Shown here: piece by piece, positions 24,616 to 32,692 of the stretch
How positions within the stretch are numbered: the first letter of the stretch is position 1
How the letters are laid out: each line of letters begins with the position of its first letter
Program-made: the position numbers and the translations under genes
The notes under the pieces: model-generated
Database searches by the model: none
Told to the model about the DNA's origin: nothing
Seen by the model: the letters and a program-made list of their open reading frames with translations, nothing else
Origin: Candidatus Fimimorpha faecalis
GTDB taxonomy: Bacteria; Bacillota; Clostridia; Lachnospirales; Lachnospiraceae
Length of the DNA stretch: 35,508 bases
Reading direction: 5' to 3'
Assembly (NCBI GenBank): GCA_018712075.1
Contig: DVHN01000070.1
Location: forward strand, 1 to 35,508

Positions 24616-25947
24616 TTAATTTTCCTCTTTTGTCAGGCTTTCTTCCTTTTCCTGTTCAGAAGCTAACTGAACCAATGTAGCTCCCACAATATGATTTTGG
24701 ACGTCATAAACTTTTATTTTTAATCCATCCCCTTCACAAACGAAACTTTCTCCATCATTTGGAACTCGATCAATAACGCTGCAAACAAATCCACTAAATG
24801 TATCATAAGTATCAGTTGGCAATTTCACCCCTAATTCTTCCGATACATCATCCAAATCTGCAAATCCTTGTATTTTCCATATTCCTTCGGATACCTTCTC
24901 GATATCCTTTGGCTTAATCGGTTCTTCCTTTTCTTCCAATTCTCCAACTAAAGATTCTACCAAATCATGCAAGGTAATAATTCCAGACACTCCGCCATAT
25001 TCATCAATACTAACCGCAAAGTAGCTTCTGCTCTGTTTCATTTTTTTAAATAGAACATTTGCCTTCATCATTTCTGGTACGAAGAATGCCTGATCCACTG
25101 CCTGCTCTAAAACATTCTCTCTGGATTTATTTTGTAAACGGAAATAATCTTTTGTATCCAGAATTCCAATCACATCATCCAAATCATCTCCACATACTGG
25201 GTAATATGTGTGTCGATTATCCTTTATAATCTTTTCCCATTCCTCTGGAGTATCGGAAGTTGATAAGTAAATAACATCTCTACGATGTGTACTAATCTGA
25301 TCTACTGGAATATCATCAAACTCAAAAATATTTTGTATCATCTCATTTTCTTCTGCCTGAATAATTCCCTTTTCATTTCCTTCTGCTAAAAGCATACGAA
25401 TTTCTTCTTCTGTCACTGTATCTGCTTCTTCATTTGGATTAATTCTCAGTAAACGTAACATACCGTTCGTAGAAATCGTTAAAATCCATACAAGTGGCGC
25501 ACATACTTTTGATACAAAATACAACATCTTTGCCATACCAAGTGCCAAAGACTCCGACTTTTTCATAGCAATACGTTTTGGAACTAATTCACCAAATACT
25601 AAGTTAAAATAAGATAAAACCAACGTAATAAGGAACACACAAATCGTTCGTAACACTCCCTCATGCATAGAAACACCAGAATCTATTAACAATTGAACGA
25701 GAGGTCCCGCAAAATTATCGGCTGCAAACGCACTTTGCAAAAATCCAGCCAATGTAATGGCTACCTGTATCGTTGCTAAAAATCGAGCCGGCTGCTTTGT
25801 CAAAGAAACTAATTTCTTCGCTCTGGAATCCCCGTCTTCTGCTAACTTTCTAAGTCTCGCCTCGTTCATTGAAATCACTGCGATCTCCGCACTTGCAAAT
25901 GTTGCATTTAAAAAAATAAGTACAATTAATAAAATAATCGATTGCAT
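24616..25947 (-). CDS. HlyC/CorC (CNNM)-type membrane protein
   Basis: 443 residues: an N-terminal DUF21/CNNM membrane domain with about four helices (SIILLIVLIFLNATFASAEIAV; ARLRKLAEDGD), a central pair of CBS domains (about 210-335, e.g. ISTHRRDVIYLSTSD, FVPEMMKANVLFKKM), the DEYGGVSGIITLHDLVE segment and a C-terminal CorC_HlyC domain. The family is linked to Mg2+/Co2+ or Na+-coupled Mg2+ efflux and was misnamed hemolysin. The frame opens at 26016, but GGGAGGAAAC before the ATG at 25947 decides the start. An extended -10 promoter at 26035-26043 serves it, about 90 bases upstream. Confidence 0.9.
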   Translation of the reverse strand: MQSIILLIVLIFLNATFASAEIAVISMNEARLRKLAEDGDSRAKKLVSLTKQPARFLATIQVAITLAGFLQSAFAADNFAGPLVQLLIDSGVSMHEGVLRTICVFLITLVLSYFNLVFGELVPKRIAMKKSESLALGMAKMLYFVSKVCAPLVWILTISTNGMLRLLRINPNEEADTVTEEEIRMLLAEGNEKGIIQAEENEMIQNIFEFDDIPVDQISTHRRDVIYLSTSDTPEEWEKIIKDNRHTYYPVCGDDLDDVIGILDTKDYFRLQNKSRENVLEQAVDQAFFVPEMMKANVLFKKMKQSRSYFAVSIDEYGGVSGIITLHDLVESLVGELEEKEEPIKPKDIEKVSEGIWKIQGFADLDDVSEELGVKLPTDTYDTFSGFVCSVIDRVPNDGESFVCEGDGLKIKVYDVQNHIVGATLVQLASEQEKEESLTKEEN

Positions 25948-26034
25948 AACAATTGTTTCCTCCCACAAATAAAAATAAATAAAAACTATTTTTGTAATAG
26001 CATTACGCATATACAAAGCTTTTCAAAAAGCTTC

Positions 26035-26043
26035 ATTATAACA
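26035..26043 (-). promoter_or_regulatory. Extended -10 promoter of the HlyC/CorC gene
   Basis: TGTTATAAT on the minus strand, a perfect extended -10, starts immediately after the terminator of the small upstream unit. No good -35 is present. A small hairpin (AAGCTTTTT...AAAGCTT) follows in the leader. Confidence 0.6.
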
Positions 26044-26047
26044 ATCA

Positions 26048-26093
26048 CAAAAAGGTATAGCCTGTCTCCACACGGTCAACACAGACTATACCT
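26048..26093 (-). terminator. Terminator of a small upstream transcription unit
   Basis: On the minus strand AGGTATAGTCTGT (26081-26093) pairs with ACAGGCTATACCT (26053-26065) over 13 positions with one U-G pair, followed by TTTTT. On the plus strand that position is an unpaired C-A, so the minus strand is the functional one. Confidence 0.8.
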
Positions 26094-26203
26094 CTATATA
26101 TGCATAATATTACTACATGGAATGATTAAATTATTCTTATTTGCTTCACTATCGCTATCCGCGTCACTTTCCATGTATCCATTCACATCCTTTCCTTAAC
26201 TAG
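26094..26203 (-). ncRNA. Small transcription unit: sRNA or micropeptide gene
   Basis: Between a strong promoter (26208-26236) and a strong terminator (26048-26093) lies about 110 bases with no known gene. Two short frames exist. One is MDTWKVTRIAIVKQIRII (26126-26182), with AAGGAAAGG six bases before its ATG. The other is a 26-codon acidic frame (26094-26174, starting MESDADSDSEANKNN) with a weak ribosome binding site, ending at the terminator. The unit could also act as an sRNA. No homology is known to me. Confidence 0.45.
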
Positions 26204-26207
26204 ATCT

Positions 26208-26236
26208 AAAATAACATAAGAATTCCATTCTGTCAA
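26208..26236 (-). promoter_or_regulatory. Strong promoter of the small transcription unit
   Basis: A perfect TTGACA (26231-26236), 17 bp, TATTTT (26208-26213) with TG extension on the minus strand. Its -35 lies 5 bp from the -35 of the divergent HAD-gene promoter, so the two compete for polymerase. Confidence 0.75.
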
Positions 26237-26241
26237 TACTC

Positions 26242-26270
26242 TTGTGTTTTTTTCTTTTCCATGTTATAGT
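26242..26270 (+). promoter_or_regulatory. Promoter of the plus-strand HAD gene
   Basis: TTGTGT (26242-26247), 17 bp, TATAGT (26265-26270) with TGT before the -10. It is back-to-back with the minus-strand promoter at 26208-26236. Confidence 0.65.
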
Positions 26271-26330
26271 GATACTAATATAAAGTAACTTCATTAATAT
26301 TTTTAGAAACTAAGAAAGGAATTTCTATTA

Positions 26331-27071
26331 ATGTATCAAAATTATTTATTTGATCTTTATGGTACGCTTGTAGATATTGATACAGATGAAAGTAACCCTT
26401 ATTTGTGGGAGAAGATGGCGTTTTTTATGTGTATGCAGGGCGCTCGTTATGCGGCTGATGAGTTAGAGACTCAGTTTCGCCAGAAAATAACGGAATCGAA
26501 ACTGATGCAACTGAAACAGGGAACTCTTTTTCACAACATTTCTTTTGAAGAAGTGGAGGCCAAGTTTGAACAAGTGATTCCAATGCTTTACCAGGAAAAG
26601 GGGGTTACGATTGATTCAAATCAAGCCAAGGATTGGGCTATTATGATGCGAACGTTGTCTATGAAACGACTTCAATTGTTTGATGGAGCAAAAGAGACAC
26701 TCTTACAATTAAAGGAAAATGGAAAAAATATATACTTACTTTCCAATGCCCAAAGGCTTTTTACGGAGCCTGAGATGCGAATGCTTGGAATTTATGATTT
26801 ATTTGATGCTATTTTCTATTCTTCTGATATTGGGGTAAAGAAGCCATCCCGACATTTTTATCACGCTTTAATGGACAAGCATAATCTAATCCCTGATCAA
26901 ACCGTTATGGTAGGAAATGATTGGGAAGCCGATGCATGGGGAGCTGCGAATTATGGAATTGACAGTATCTATATTCATACGAAGCAATCTTCTCCAATTA
27001 CTGGAAACTTGCCGTCCAACTGTAAGCAGATTCCAACCATTCAACAGCTTTGCAAAGCTACTTTGCAATAA
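26331..27071 (+). CDS. HAD-family hydrolase with DxYGT motif I
   Basis: 246 residues. Motif I is FDLYGTLVDID: the nucleophile Asp8 is present but the usual second aspartate is Tyr10, as in L-2-haloacid dehalogenases and some YjjG-like proteins. Motif II (YLLSNAQ), motif III (VKKPSRHFY) and motif IV (MVGNDWEADAWGAANYG) are intact. A helical cap domain spans about 20-100. The ATG at 26331 follows AAAGGAA. It is monocistronic, with a promoter at 26242-26270 and a bidirectional terminator at 27086-27141. Whether it is a phosphatase or acts on other bonds is unknown. Confidence 0.85.
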   Translation: MYQNYLFDLYGTLVDIDTDESNPYLWEKMAFFMCMQGARYAADELETQFRQKITESKLMQLKQGTLFHNISFEEVEAKFEQVIPMLYQEKGVTIDSNQAKDWAIMMRTLSMKRLQLFDGAKETLLQLKENGKNIYLLSNAQRLFTEPEMRMLGIYDLFDAIFYSSDIGVKKPSRHFYHALMDKHNLIPDQTVMVGNDWEADAWGAANYGIDSIYIHTKQSSPITGNLPSNCKQIPTIQQLCKATLQ

Positions 27072-27085
27072 GTGCTTCCATACAA

Positions 27086-27141
27086 AAAACAGGATTAGAA
27101 CTCACATTTTTATACTAGTGTGAATTTTAATCCTGTTTTTT
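27086..27141 (+). terminator. Bidirectional terminator between HAD and GNAT genes
   Basis: AAAACAGGATTA (27086-27097) pairs exactly with TAATCCTGTTTT (27128-27139), with an inner TCACA/TGTGA stem, and T-runs follow on both strands. It separates the convergent HAD and GNAT genes. Confidence 0.92.
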
Positions 27142-27173
27142 CATCGTGAAAAAGAATTTTCGAATGGAGTTTT

Positions 27174-27854
27174 TCACACTTCTTCACAAATATAAATACG
27201 CTGCTTTCTCAGCCATTCTAGCAAAACGGTTTCTTTTTCTGTTTGTTCTAATCCACTTAGTCCTGCAAATATATCCCGATTTATTATTTTCCCCATAATG
27301 ATTGGCTGATCTGGAAGTCCATCTTCTTCGCCTCCAAGTATGGCAGCCAATTCTTTTTCTTGTTTGAAACGATTTTGATAGGTTTCGTCTCGTTTGCAAT
27401 AAATATTAAAGTTTTTTTGAATTTCTTCCATACTTCGCTGTGCGTTACGATCAAAATCACAAATTTTTTCAAAACCAAATGGTTCGTAAATTTTGGAATC
27501 TACCGGCATTAAGAAACAAAATGGAACCTTTCTTTCTTTCATCCATGCAAATGCCTTATACAATAAGTCCTTCATATGTCCTTGATGCCGATGCTGTTTT
27601 TCTGTTGCAACTGCTACAATATAAAAACTAGGATATTCGTTTCCATTGACGAAAATCGTATATGGATTTAAATGCAGCATTGCAATTATTTTATTTGCCT
27701 TCTTTTTCACAAAAATCCAATTATCTTTACACTTCTCTTTATAATAATACGATACAAATAACTCAGGATCTGCAAACGCCTGCTGGTAGAGTGGAATGGT
27801 TTCTCTTTTTTGTTCCAATGTTTCCAAAATCTGAATTTCCGTTTTCTGCTCCAT
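27174..27854 (-). CDS. GNAT-family N-acetyltransferase
   Basis: 226 residues. The acetyl-CoA-binding core is visible as YIVAVATEKQHRHQGHMKDLLYKAF (the R/Q-x-x-G-x motif appears as RHQGHM), followed by MKERKVPFCFLMPVDSKIYEPFGFE, a layout seen in Eis-like GNAT proteins. The acceptor is unknown. The ATG at 27866 is in frame, but GGAGGTAGAT directly before the ATG at 27854 favours the shorter form. It is the last gene of the run from the aldo/keto reductase and lies 44 bp after the DUF2156 gene. Confidence 0.78.
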   Translation of the reverse strand: MEQKTEIQILETLEQKRETIPLYQQAFADPELFVSYYYKEKCKDNWIFVKKKANKIIAMLHLNPYTIFVNGNEYPSFYIVAVATEKQHRHQGHMKDLLYKAFAWMKERKVPFCFLMPVDSKIYEPFGFEKICDFDRNAQRSMEEIQKNFNIYCKRDETYQNRFKQEKELAAILGGEEDGLPDQPIIMGKIINRDIFAGLSGLEQTEKETVLLEWLRKQRIYICEEV

Positions 27855-27898
27855 ATCTACCTCCATTGTATATTGGTTTTCTCATTCAGGCATATATC

Positions 27899-28828
27899 TC
27901 AAATGGTTGTTTCTTTTTGTTCAACCCAATATTTTCTGGCGTATCCGATTGGATTATAGCTCTGCTTTGCCTTTCTAAGTCCTTCAATTCCTACATCATC
28001 TTCTCGATTTACAAGTTTTGCCTGTGGAAACTCATGAATTAAAAATTGCTGATTGATCATTTGATAAATTCCTGGGATGGATGAATTTGCCTTTTCAATA
28101 TCAATAATTGCCATTTCTTCTTTTGGATTATAATTTCCAATTGAAAAGGCTTCTAGCTTGCCATCAATAAAAATACCGCCTAATCGAAATTCCATCTGAC
28201 AGCAATTCTGAATAATTCCATGAATTCCTTTGACTTCTGCTTCCAATGACTCCGCTTCGTCCACTCCTGCTTCTGCCTTATGAGCATACCATTCCTCTAA
28301 AAACTGCCATAAAATTGTTTTATCCTCACAAAGCATTCTCCGATATTCCCATCGTCCCTCATACTCTCTTTTAAACTTATTAACAAGATTTTTCTTCTTA
28401 TGGAAACGTTTCCCAGGCAGGGTTCGAAGTTCTTCTGCATCATATAAATAGTCTTTTGCATCCTCTTTTTCTACAACAAAATAGTCTGGATTTTCTTCCA
28501 ATTTCAAAAACTTTACTGCTTCTTCATCTGCAAGAGAAATTTTATAAGGCAGATTTAAAACTTTGTTAAAGTACTGTTGACTTAATTGAAAATAATAGGC
28601 TAAATCTTCTTCTTTACAAAGTGGCATTGCAGAATAAACTTCTCCTTCAAATTCCATTTTCCACAAAACTGCTTTTTGATCCACACAGCAATATTCTACT
28701 TGGTAATAATCACTCCACAAAAAGCTGTCCAAAAATCCACTATCACATGTTTTATTTGGACGTAGTGAAAAATATGGAGCCAACATTCTCATATCTTCTG
28801 CTTTTAGTTTTTTAAATTCTAAATTCAT
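27899..28828 (-). CDS. DUF2156 (LPG synthase C-terminal-like) protein
   Basis: 309 residues, soluble. The segment GKRFHKKKNLVNKFKREY and the later FRLGGIFIDGKLEAFSIGNY, IPGIYQMINQQFLIHEF, LVNREDDVGIEGLRKAKQSYNP match the GNAT-like DUF2156 fold found at the C-terminus of MprF lysyl-phosphatidylglycerol synthases, here without the membrane part. Stand-alone forms are common in Firmicutes and their acceptor is not known. An in-frame ATG at 28873 lacks a ribosome binding site; the ATG at 28828 follows AAAGAGGA. Confidence 0.82.
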   Translation of the reverse strand: MNLEFKKLKAEDMRMLAPYFSLRPNKTCDSGFLDSFLWSDYYQVEYCCVDQKAVLWKMEFEGEVYSAMPLCKEEDLAYYFQLSQQYFNKVLNLPYKISLADEEAVKFLKLEENPDYFVVEKEDAKDYLYDAEELRTLPGKRFHKKKNLVNKFKREYEGRWEYRRMLCEDKTILWQFLEEWYAHKAEAGVDEAESLEAEVKGIHGIIQNCCQMEFRLGGIFIDGKLEAFSIGNYNPKEEMAIIDIEKANSSIPGIYQMINQQFLIHEFPQAKLVNREDDVGIEGLRKAKQSYNPIGYARKYWVEQKETTI

Positions 28829-28969
28829 AAGTCCTCTCTTTTTCCAGATAATCCGACAAAACCTGATTATCATTTTAAAATTTAAGTTTTACTATTTATT
28901 TTATTTTTCCGTTAAGTAAATCTTCTAGTAATATTTATTTTCTTATAGCAAAACAAGCAGCATTTTCTA

Positions 28970-29554
28970 TTATTTAATCGTTCCATTTTCTACGTATGGG
29001 GTAATCAATTTCTCAAATGCATAGTCCCAGAGCTGCTTAGAACCGTCTTTTGTATATTTGTTTCTCCCTAAAATTTGCTCCAAATGAACTTGATGTTCTT
29101 CCCATGCCAATCCATTTGTTGCGGCATTTAACATGATCGGTTGAACATTATCCATTACCCTTGCAAACTTGGCTTCTGGTGTCTTTCTCTCCTCAAATTC
29201 TTCCCAAAGTCCTCGCATCCACGCCCTTTTTTCTTCTGGAAGCATTCCAAAAATACGATTTGCTGCCTCTGTTTCTCTTTGTTTTTGGGTTTGTTTTGCT
29301 TTCTCATCATATGCATAAGTATCCCCTGCGTCAATTTCTACAATGTCGTGAATCAAAAGCATCGTCACTGTTTTTAATACATCAATTTTTTCATTTGCAT
29401 AATCACTTAATAAAATTGCCATAATTGCAGCATGCCATGCATGTTCCGCATCATTTTCTTTTCGCACAGCATCGGAAATATAAGTTTGTCTTACAATCTG
29501 CTTTTCCTTATCAATTTCTCGAAAAAACGCAAATAATTGATCTAACTCCTCCAT
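28970..29554 (-). CDS. HD-domain hydrolase, YfbR-like (HD_3)
   Basis: 194 residues. The metal-binding histidine/aspartate set is visible: AEHAWHAAIMAILLSDYA (His38) and LLIHDIVEIDAGDTYAYD (His69-Asp70), with a later VMDNVQPIMLNA aspartate. This is the pattern of the HD_3 group containing E. coli YfbR, a 5'-deoxynucleotidase; the actual substrate is uncertain. The ATG follows AGGAGGAAGATAAG. It starts 12 bp after the second HD protein, so the two are translated from one message. Confidence 0.87.
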   Translation of the reverse strand: MEELDQLFAFFREIDKEKQIVRQTYISDAVRKENDAEHAWHAAIMAILLSDYANEKIDVLKTVTMLLIHDIVEIDAGDTYAYDEKAKQTQKQRETEAANRIFGMLPEEKRAWMRGLWEEFEERKTPEAKFARVMDNVQPIMLNAATNGLAWEEHQVHLEQILGRNKYTKDGSKQLWDYAFEKLITPYVENGTIK

Positions 29555-29566
29555 CTTATCTTCCTC

Positions 29567-30151
29567 CTACAATGCTGCAAGTTCGTTATTTACGCTTTCT
29601 TCGCAGGAACGCATTGCTAAGATTGTTTTTTCAAATAATTCATTTAAGTCCCATCCTAACATTTCTGCTCCTTCTCGAATCACATCTCGGGAACATCCTG
29701 CTGCAAATCGTTTATCTTTAAATTTTTTCTTTAAACTTGAAACTTCCATATCACAGCAACTCTTGGATGGACGCATTTTCGCAGCGGCTCCAATTAATCC
29801 AGTTAATTCATCAGCTGCAAACAATACTTTTTCCATCAAATGCTCTGGTTTTACATCGGAGCAGAGCCCATATCCATGAGAACAAACTGCATGAATTAAT
29901 GCTTCGCTCGCATTTGCTTCTTTTAGCAACTCTGGCGCTTTTTGACAATGCTGCTCTGGATATTTCTCAAAATCAATATCATGCAGCAAACCTGCCATTG
30001 CCCAAAATTCTTCATCTTCTCCATATCCCAATTCCTTTGCATACCAGCGCATTACACCCTCTACGGTTAATGCGTGTAATAAATGAAAGGACTCCTGATT
30101 ATATTTTTTTAAAACTGCAAGTGCTTCCTCTCTTGTCATTCCTGTTTCCAT
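29567..30151 (-). CDS. HD-domain (HDIG-type) hydrolase
   Basis: 194 residues with HLLHALTVEGVMRWYAKELG (His26), WAMAGLLHDIDFEKYPEQH (His57-Asp58), IHAVCSHGYG and a C-terminal FAADELTGLIGAAAKMRPSK, typical of the HDIG family of metal-dependent phosphohydrolases. Substrates of these small stand-alone forms are unknown. The frame opens at 30280, but GGAGGAAG lies eight bases before the ATG at 30151 and the upstream extension has no protein character. It is followed 12 bp later by the YfbR-like HD protein. Confidence 0.87.
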   Translation of the reverse strand: METGMTREEALAVLKKYNQESFHLLHALTVEGVMRWYAKELGYGEDEEFWAMAGLLHDIDFEKYPEQHCQKAPELLKEANASEALIHAVCSHGYGLCSDVKPEHLMEKVLFAADELTGLIGAAAKMRPSKSCCDMEVSSLKKKFKDKRFAAGCSRDVIREGAEMLGWDLNELFEKTILAMRSCEESVNNELAAL

Positions 30152-30219
30152 AAAATATTCTTCCTCCAATAAAATTATTTCATATATTTTCCAATATTTG
30201 CTTGTCTCTCTTGATAAAA

Positions 30220-31140
30220 TTATGGCAATATATGTCCAGCAGCCAGATAGATTCGATACCAATCGTTTCTTTCTAAGCAAATTTCAGCTCCTTTGCATAT
30301 TTCCTTTAACCGTTCTATTTTCATTGTTCCAGAAATCATTTGCATATTCGCTGGATGACGAAGAATCCATGCGGTAGCGCTTCCTGTAGGCGTTACATTA
30401 TATTTTTCTGCCATCTCTTCCAATACTTTATTTAATTCTTCAAATTTCGGATTTCCAATAAAGACACCTTCAAAAAATCCGTACTGAAATGGAGACCAAG
30501 TTTGGATCGTAATATCATGCAGACGGCAAAAGTCCAATACACTGCCATCTCGTTCTATCGCTCCCTCCGTCGTCATATTAACTTCCATTCCATTTCGAAC
30601 CATATTCGAGTTTGTAATACTAAACTGTAACTGATTTGCTTCGATCTCTTGGTTTAACCAGCGAGAAAGCAGCTTAATCTGAGATGGTTTTTGATTGGAT
30701 ACTCCAAAGTATCGCACTTTTCCTGCTGATTTCAATTCATCAATTGCCTCGGCTACCTCCTCTGGTTCCATTAATGCATCTGGTCGATGCAGCAATAAAC
30801 AATCCAAATAGTCCGTTTGCAACCGCTTTAAAATCCCATCCACAGACTGTAAAATATGTTCCTTCGAGCAGTCATACATAATGCCTGGCACAATTCCACA
30901 TTTTGATTGAATCATCAAATTTTCACGCATTCCAGGATTTTCTTTCAAAATTGTTCCAAACATTTCTTCACATAAACCATTTGCATAAATATCTGCATGA
31001 TCGAAAAAATTCGCTCCCATATCAATCGCAGTTTTCACAAACTGTTCTGCTTCCTTTTGTTCCAATCCGTTCATTCTCATACATCCAATTACTACTGCTG
31101 GAACTTGCAATTGGCTCTTTCCAAATAAAACCTGTTTCAT
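30220..31140 (-). CDS. Aldo/keto reductase
   Basis: 306 residues, a TIM-barrel NAD(P)H-dependent oxidoreductase. The catalytic tetrad is visible as Asp47 (FFDHADIYANG), Tyr52, Lys80 (LMIQSKCG) and His118 (LLLHRPD). The overall layout, with GSVLDFCRLHDITIQTWSPFQYGF, is like E. coli YdhF. The substrate is not predictable. The in-frame TTG at 31152 overlaps the GGAGGAAG Shine-Dalgarno, so the ATG at 31140 is the start. It begins the run of five minus-strand genes ending with the GNAT gene. Confidence 0.92.
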   Translation of the reverse strand: MKQVLFGKSQLQVPAVVIGCMRMNGLEQKEAEQFVKTAIDMGANFFDHADIYANGLCEEMFGTILKENPGMRENLMIQSKCGIVPGIMYDCSKEHILQSVDGILKRLQTDYLDCLLLHRPDALMEPEEVAEAIDELKSAGKVRYFGVSNQKPSQIKLLSRWLNQEIEANQLQFSITNSNMVRNGMEVNMTTEGAIERDGSVLDFCRLHDITIQTWSPFQYGFFEGVFIGNPKFEELNKVLEEMAEKYNVTPTGSATAWILRHPANMQMISGTMKIERLKEICKGAEICLERNDWYRIYLAAGHILP

Positions 31141-31260
31141 TTCTTCCTCCAATAATCAAACTTTTTACCTATCCATACATCCGTTCCTAATTATAACACA
31201 ATCAGAAGCAAGTTACAATAATAAACAAAAAGGCTCATCTTGGTTTCTCCCTTCCTGTGC

Positions 31261-31288
31261 TTGAAGCGGAAATTCCCGTTCATATAAT
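31261..31288 (+). promoter_or_regulatory. Putative promoter of the XdhC-family gene
   Basis: TTGAAG (31261-31266), 16 bp, and a perfect TATAAT (31283-31288) on the plus strand, about 68 bp before the chosen ATG. Confidence 0.6.
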
Positions 31289-31355
31289 ACTTGTAAAATG
31301 GATGGAAAACAGCTATGATAAAAGATATCAATTGTATACAGGAGATTTTATCGCT

Positions 31356-32381
31356 ATGAATGGAATAAAACAACTATTTGAAACAGCAAAAACAACGATG
31401 GAACAACATCGAGACTTCGTTTTTGTAACGATCATCGCCAGTTCTGGATCTTCTCCAAGAGGAGCTGGCTGTCGTATGCTTGTTATGGATGATGGAACTG
31501 CCTACGGGACGATTGGAGGAGGTAATGTGGAATATCAGTCCATTCAGCAAGCCAAAGAAGTTCTTTTACAAAAACAATCTTTTACGAAAGGATATAAACT
31601 GCGAAAAGATCAGATTGCCAATTTAGGAATGATTTGCGGAGGAGATGTAATGATTTATTTTCAGTATATCTCTTACAGCAACCAATCATTTTATCAGCTT
31701 TGCAGTCAGCTTCTTGCCGATTGGGATCAATCAGAAAATTGCTGGCTGATTATGGATATTACCGATGAAACTGCCTGGTCTGCTGGATTTTACCGAGAAC
31801 CGAAAGGAATGTATGGATTATCCATCGATGATCCTACACCATTGCTCCAATCCAAAGCAATTCAAGTAACCATCAAAGATCGCCGTTATTATAGCGAACC
31901 ACTGATTCGTGCTGGAATCGTCTATATTTTTGGTGGGGGACATGTGGCACAAGAACTCGTTCCTATTTTAACTCATTTGGATTTTCGCTGTGTTGTATTC
32001 GATGACCGCCCAGAATTTGCCAATCCGGATGTATTTCCAGATGCTTCCAGATGTATCGTTGGAGATTTTGAACGTATCTCTGATTTTATTACAATTCAAC
32101 CGTCCGATTATCTCTGCATTATGACACGAGGACATCATTACGATTACCTTGTTCAAAAACAATCTTTATTGACTTCTGCTTATTATATCGGAGTTATGGG
32201 AAGCAGACATAAAAAAGCAATGATTAGGGAAAAACTCCTTGCCGATGGCTTTACTGACATCCAAATTGCTCGTTTTCAAACTCCAATCGGACTTCCAATT
32301 TCTGCCGAAACTCCAGCCGAAATCGCCATTAGTATCGCAGGAGAATTGATTCAATGGCGTGCAAAAAAACAATCTTTGTAA
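31356..32381 (+). CDS. XdhC/CoxI-family molybdenum-hydroxylase maturation protein
   Basis: 341 residues. The N-terminal XdhC_CoxI domain has IIASSGSSPRGAGCRMLVM and GTIGGGNVEYQ, with MICGGDVMIYF further on. The C-terminal XdhC_C Rossmann domain has VYIFGGGHVAQELVPIL, DDRPEFAN and MTRGHHYD followed by YIGVMGSRHKK. Family members bind the molybdenum cofactor and insert a sulfurated form into xanthine dehydrogenase-type enzymes. No molybdoenzyme gene is in the window. An earlier frame starts at 31257, but the AGGAG before the ATG at 31356 and family length support this start. Confidence 0.9.
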   Translation: MNGIKQLFETAKTTMEQHRDFVFVTIIASSGSSPRGAGCRMLVMDDGTAYGTIGGGNVEYQSIQQAKEVLLQKQSFTKGYKLRKDQIANLGMICGGDVMIYFQYISYSNQSFYQLCSQLLADWDQSENCWLIMDITDETAWSAGFYREPKGMYGLSIDDPTPLLQSKAIQVTIKDRRYYSEPLIRAGIVYIFGGGHVAQELVPILTHLDFRCVVFDDRPEFANPDVFPDASRCIVGDFERISDFITIQPSDYLCIMTRGHHYDYLVQKQSLLTSAYYIGVMGSRHKKAMIREKLLADGFTDIQIARFQTPIGLPISAETPAEIAISIAGELIQWRAKKQSL

Positions 32382-32410
32382 AATTATTCCTAACATTTTA
32401 AACTTTAGCG

Positions 32411-32450
32411 TAAAGACATGGGCAAATAGAATATGCTCATGTCTTTATTT
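32411..32450 (+). terminator. Terminator of the XdhC-family gene
   Basis: TAAAGACATG-GCA (32411-32424) pairs with TGC-CATGTCTTTA (32434-32447) with one mismatch, followed by TTTAATT. It stands 30 bp past the stop codon. Confidence 0.8.
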
Positions 32451-32498
32451 AATTGTCTCGGTTTTCTTTACCAATGAACTTTAAACCGATATCTGTGG

Positions 32499-32504
32499 TA
32501 TAAT
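32499..32504 (+). promoter_or_regulatory. Extended -10 promoter before the decayed MBL gene
   Basis: TGGTATAAT, a perfect extended -10 on the plus strand, without a good -35. It would drive the metallo-beta-lactamase-fold remnant and the truncated nitroreductase. Confidence 0.55.
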
Positions 32505-32548
32505 AGTTTAAACGAATCATACCCCAGATTAAAAGAAGGTGAAGAACC

Positions 32549-32679
32549 GTGATCCGTATTCATGTATTTCATACAGGCAACGTCATTGTAGACAGAGAAA
32601 TCCCCTACAAAGGTAAAAACTGTATTCACCGTTGACTAACCATGATCCAGCAGTAAAAGAACAAATTATTGAATTATAA
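32549..32679 (+). pseudogene. Internally deleted metallo-beta-lactamase-fold hydrolase gene
   Basis: A GTG start at 32549 (GAAGGTGAAG upstream) opens VIRIHVFHTGNVIVDREIPY KGKN, which looks like the N-terminus of MBL-fold proteins of the N-acyl homoserine lactonase type, and ends at TGA (32633-32635) after 28 codons. In another frame, 32638-32679 reads NHDPAVKEQIIEL and TAA, which fits the C-terminus of the same family. The core, including the HxHxDH metal site, is gone. I infer an internal deletion with a frameshift. Confidence 0.6.
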
Positions 32680-32692
32680 GGAGAGATTGACT

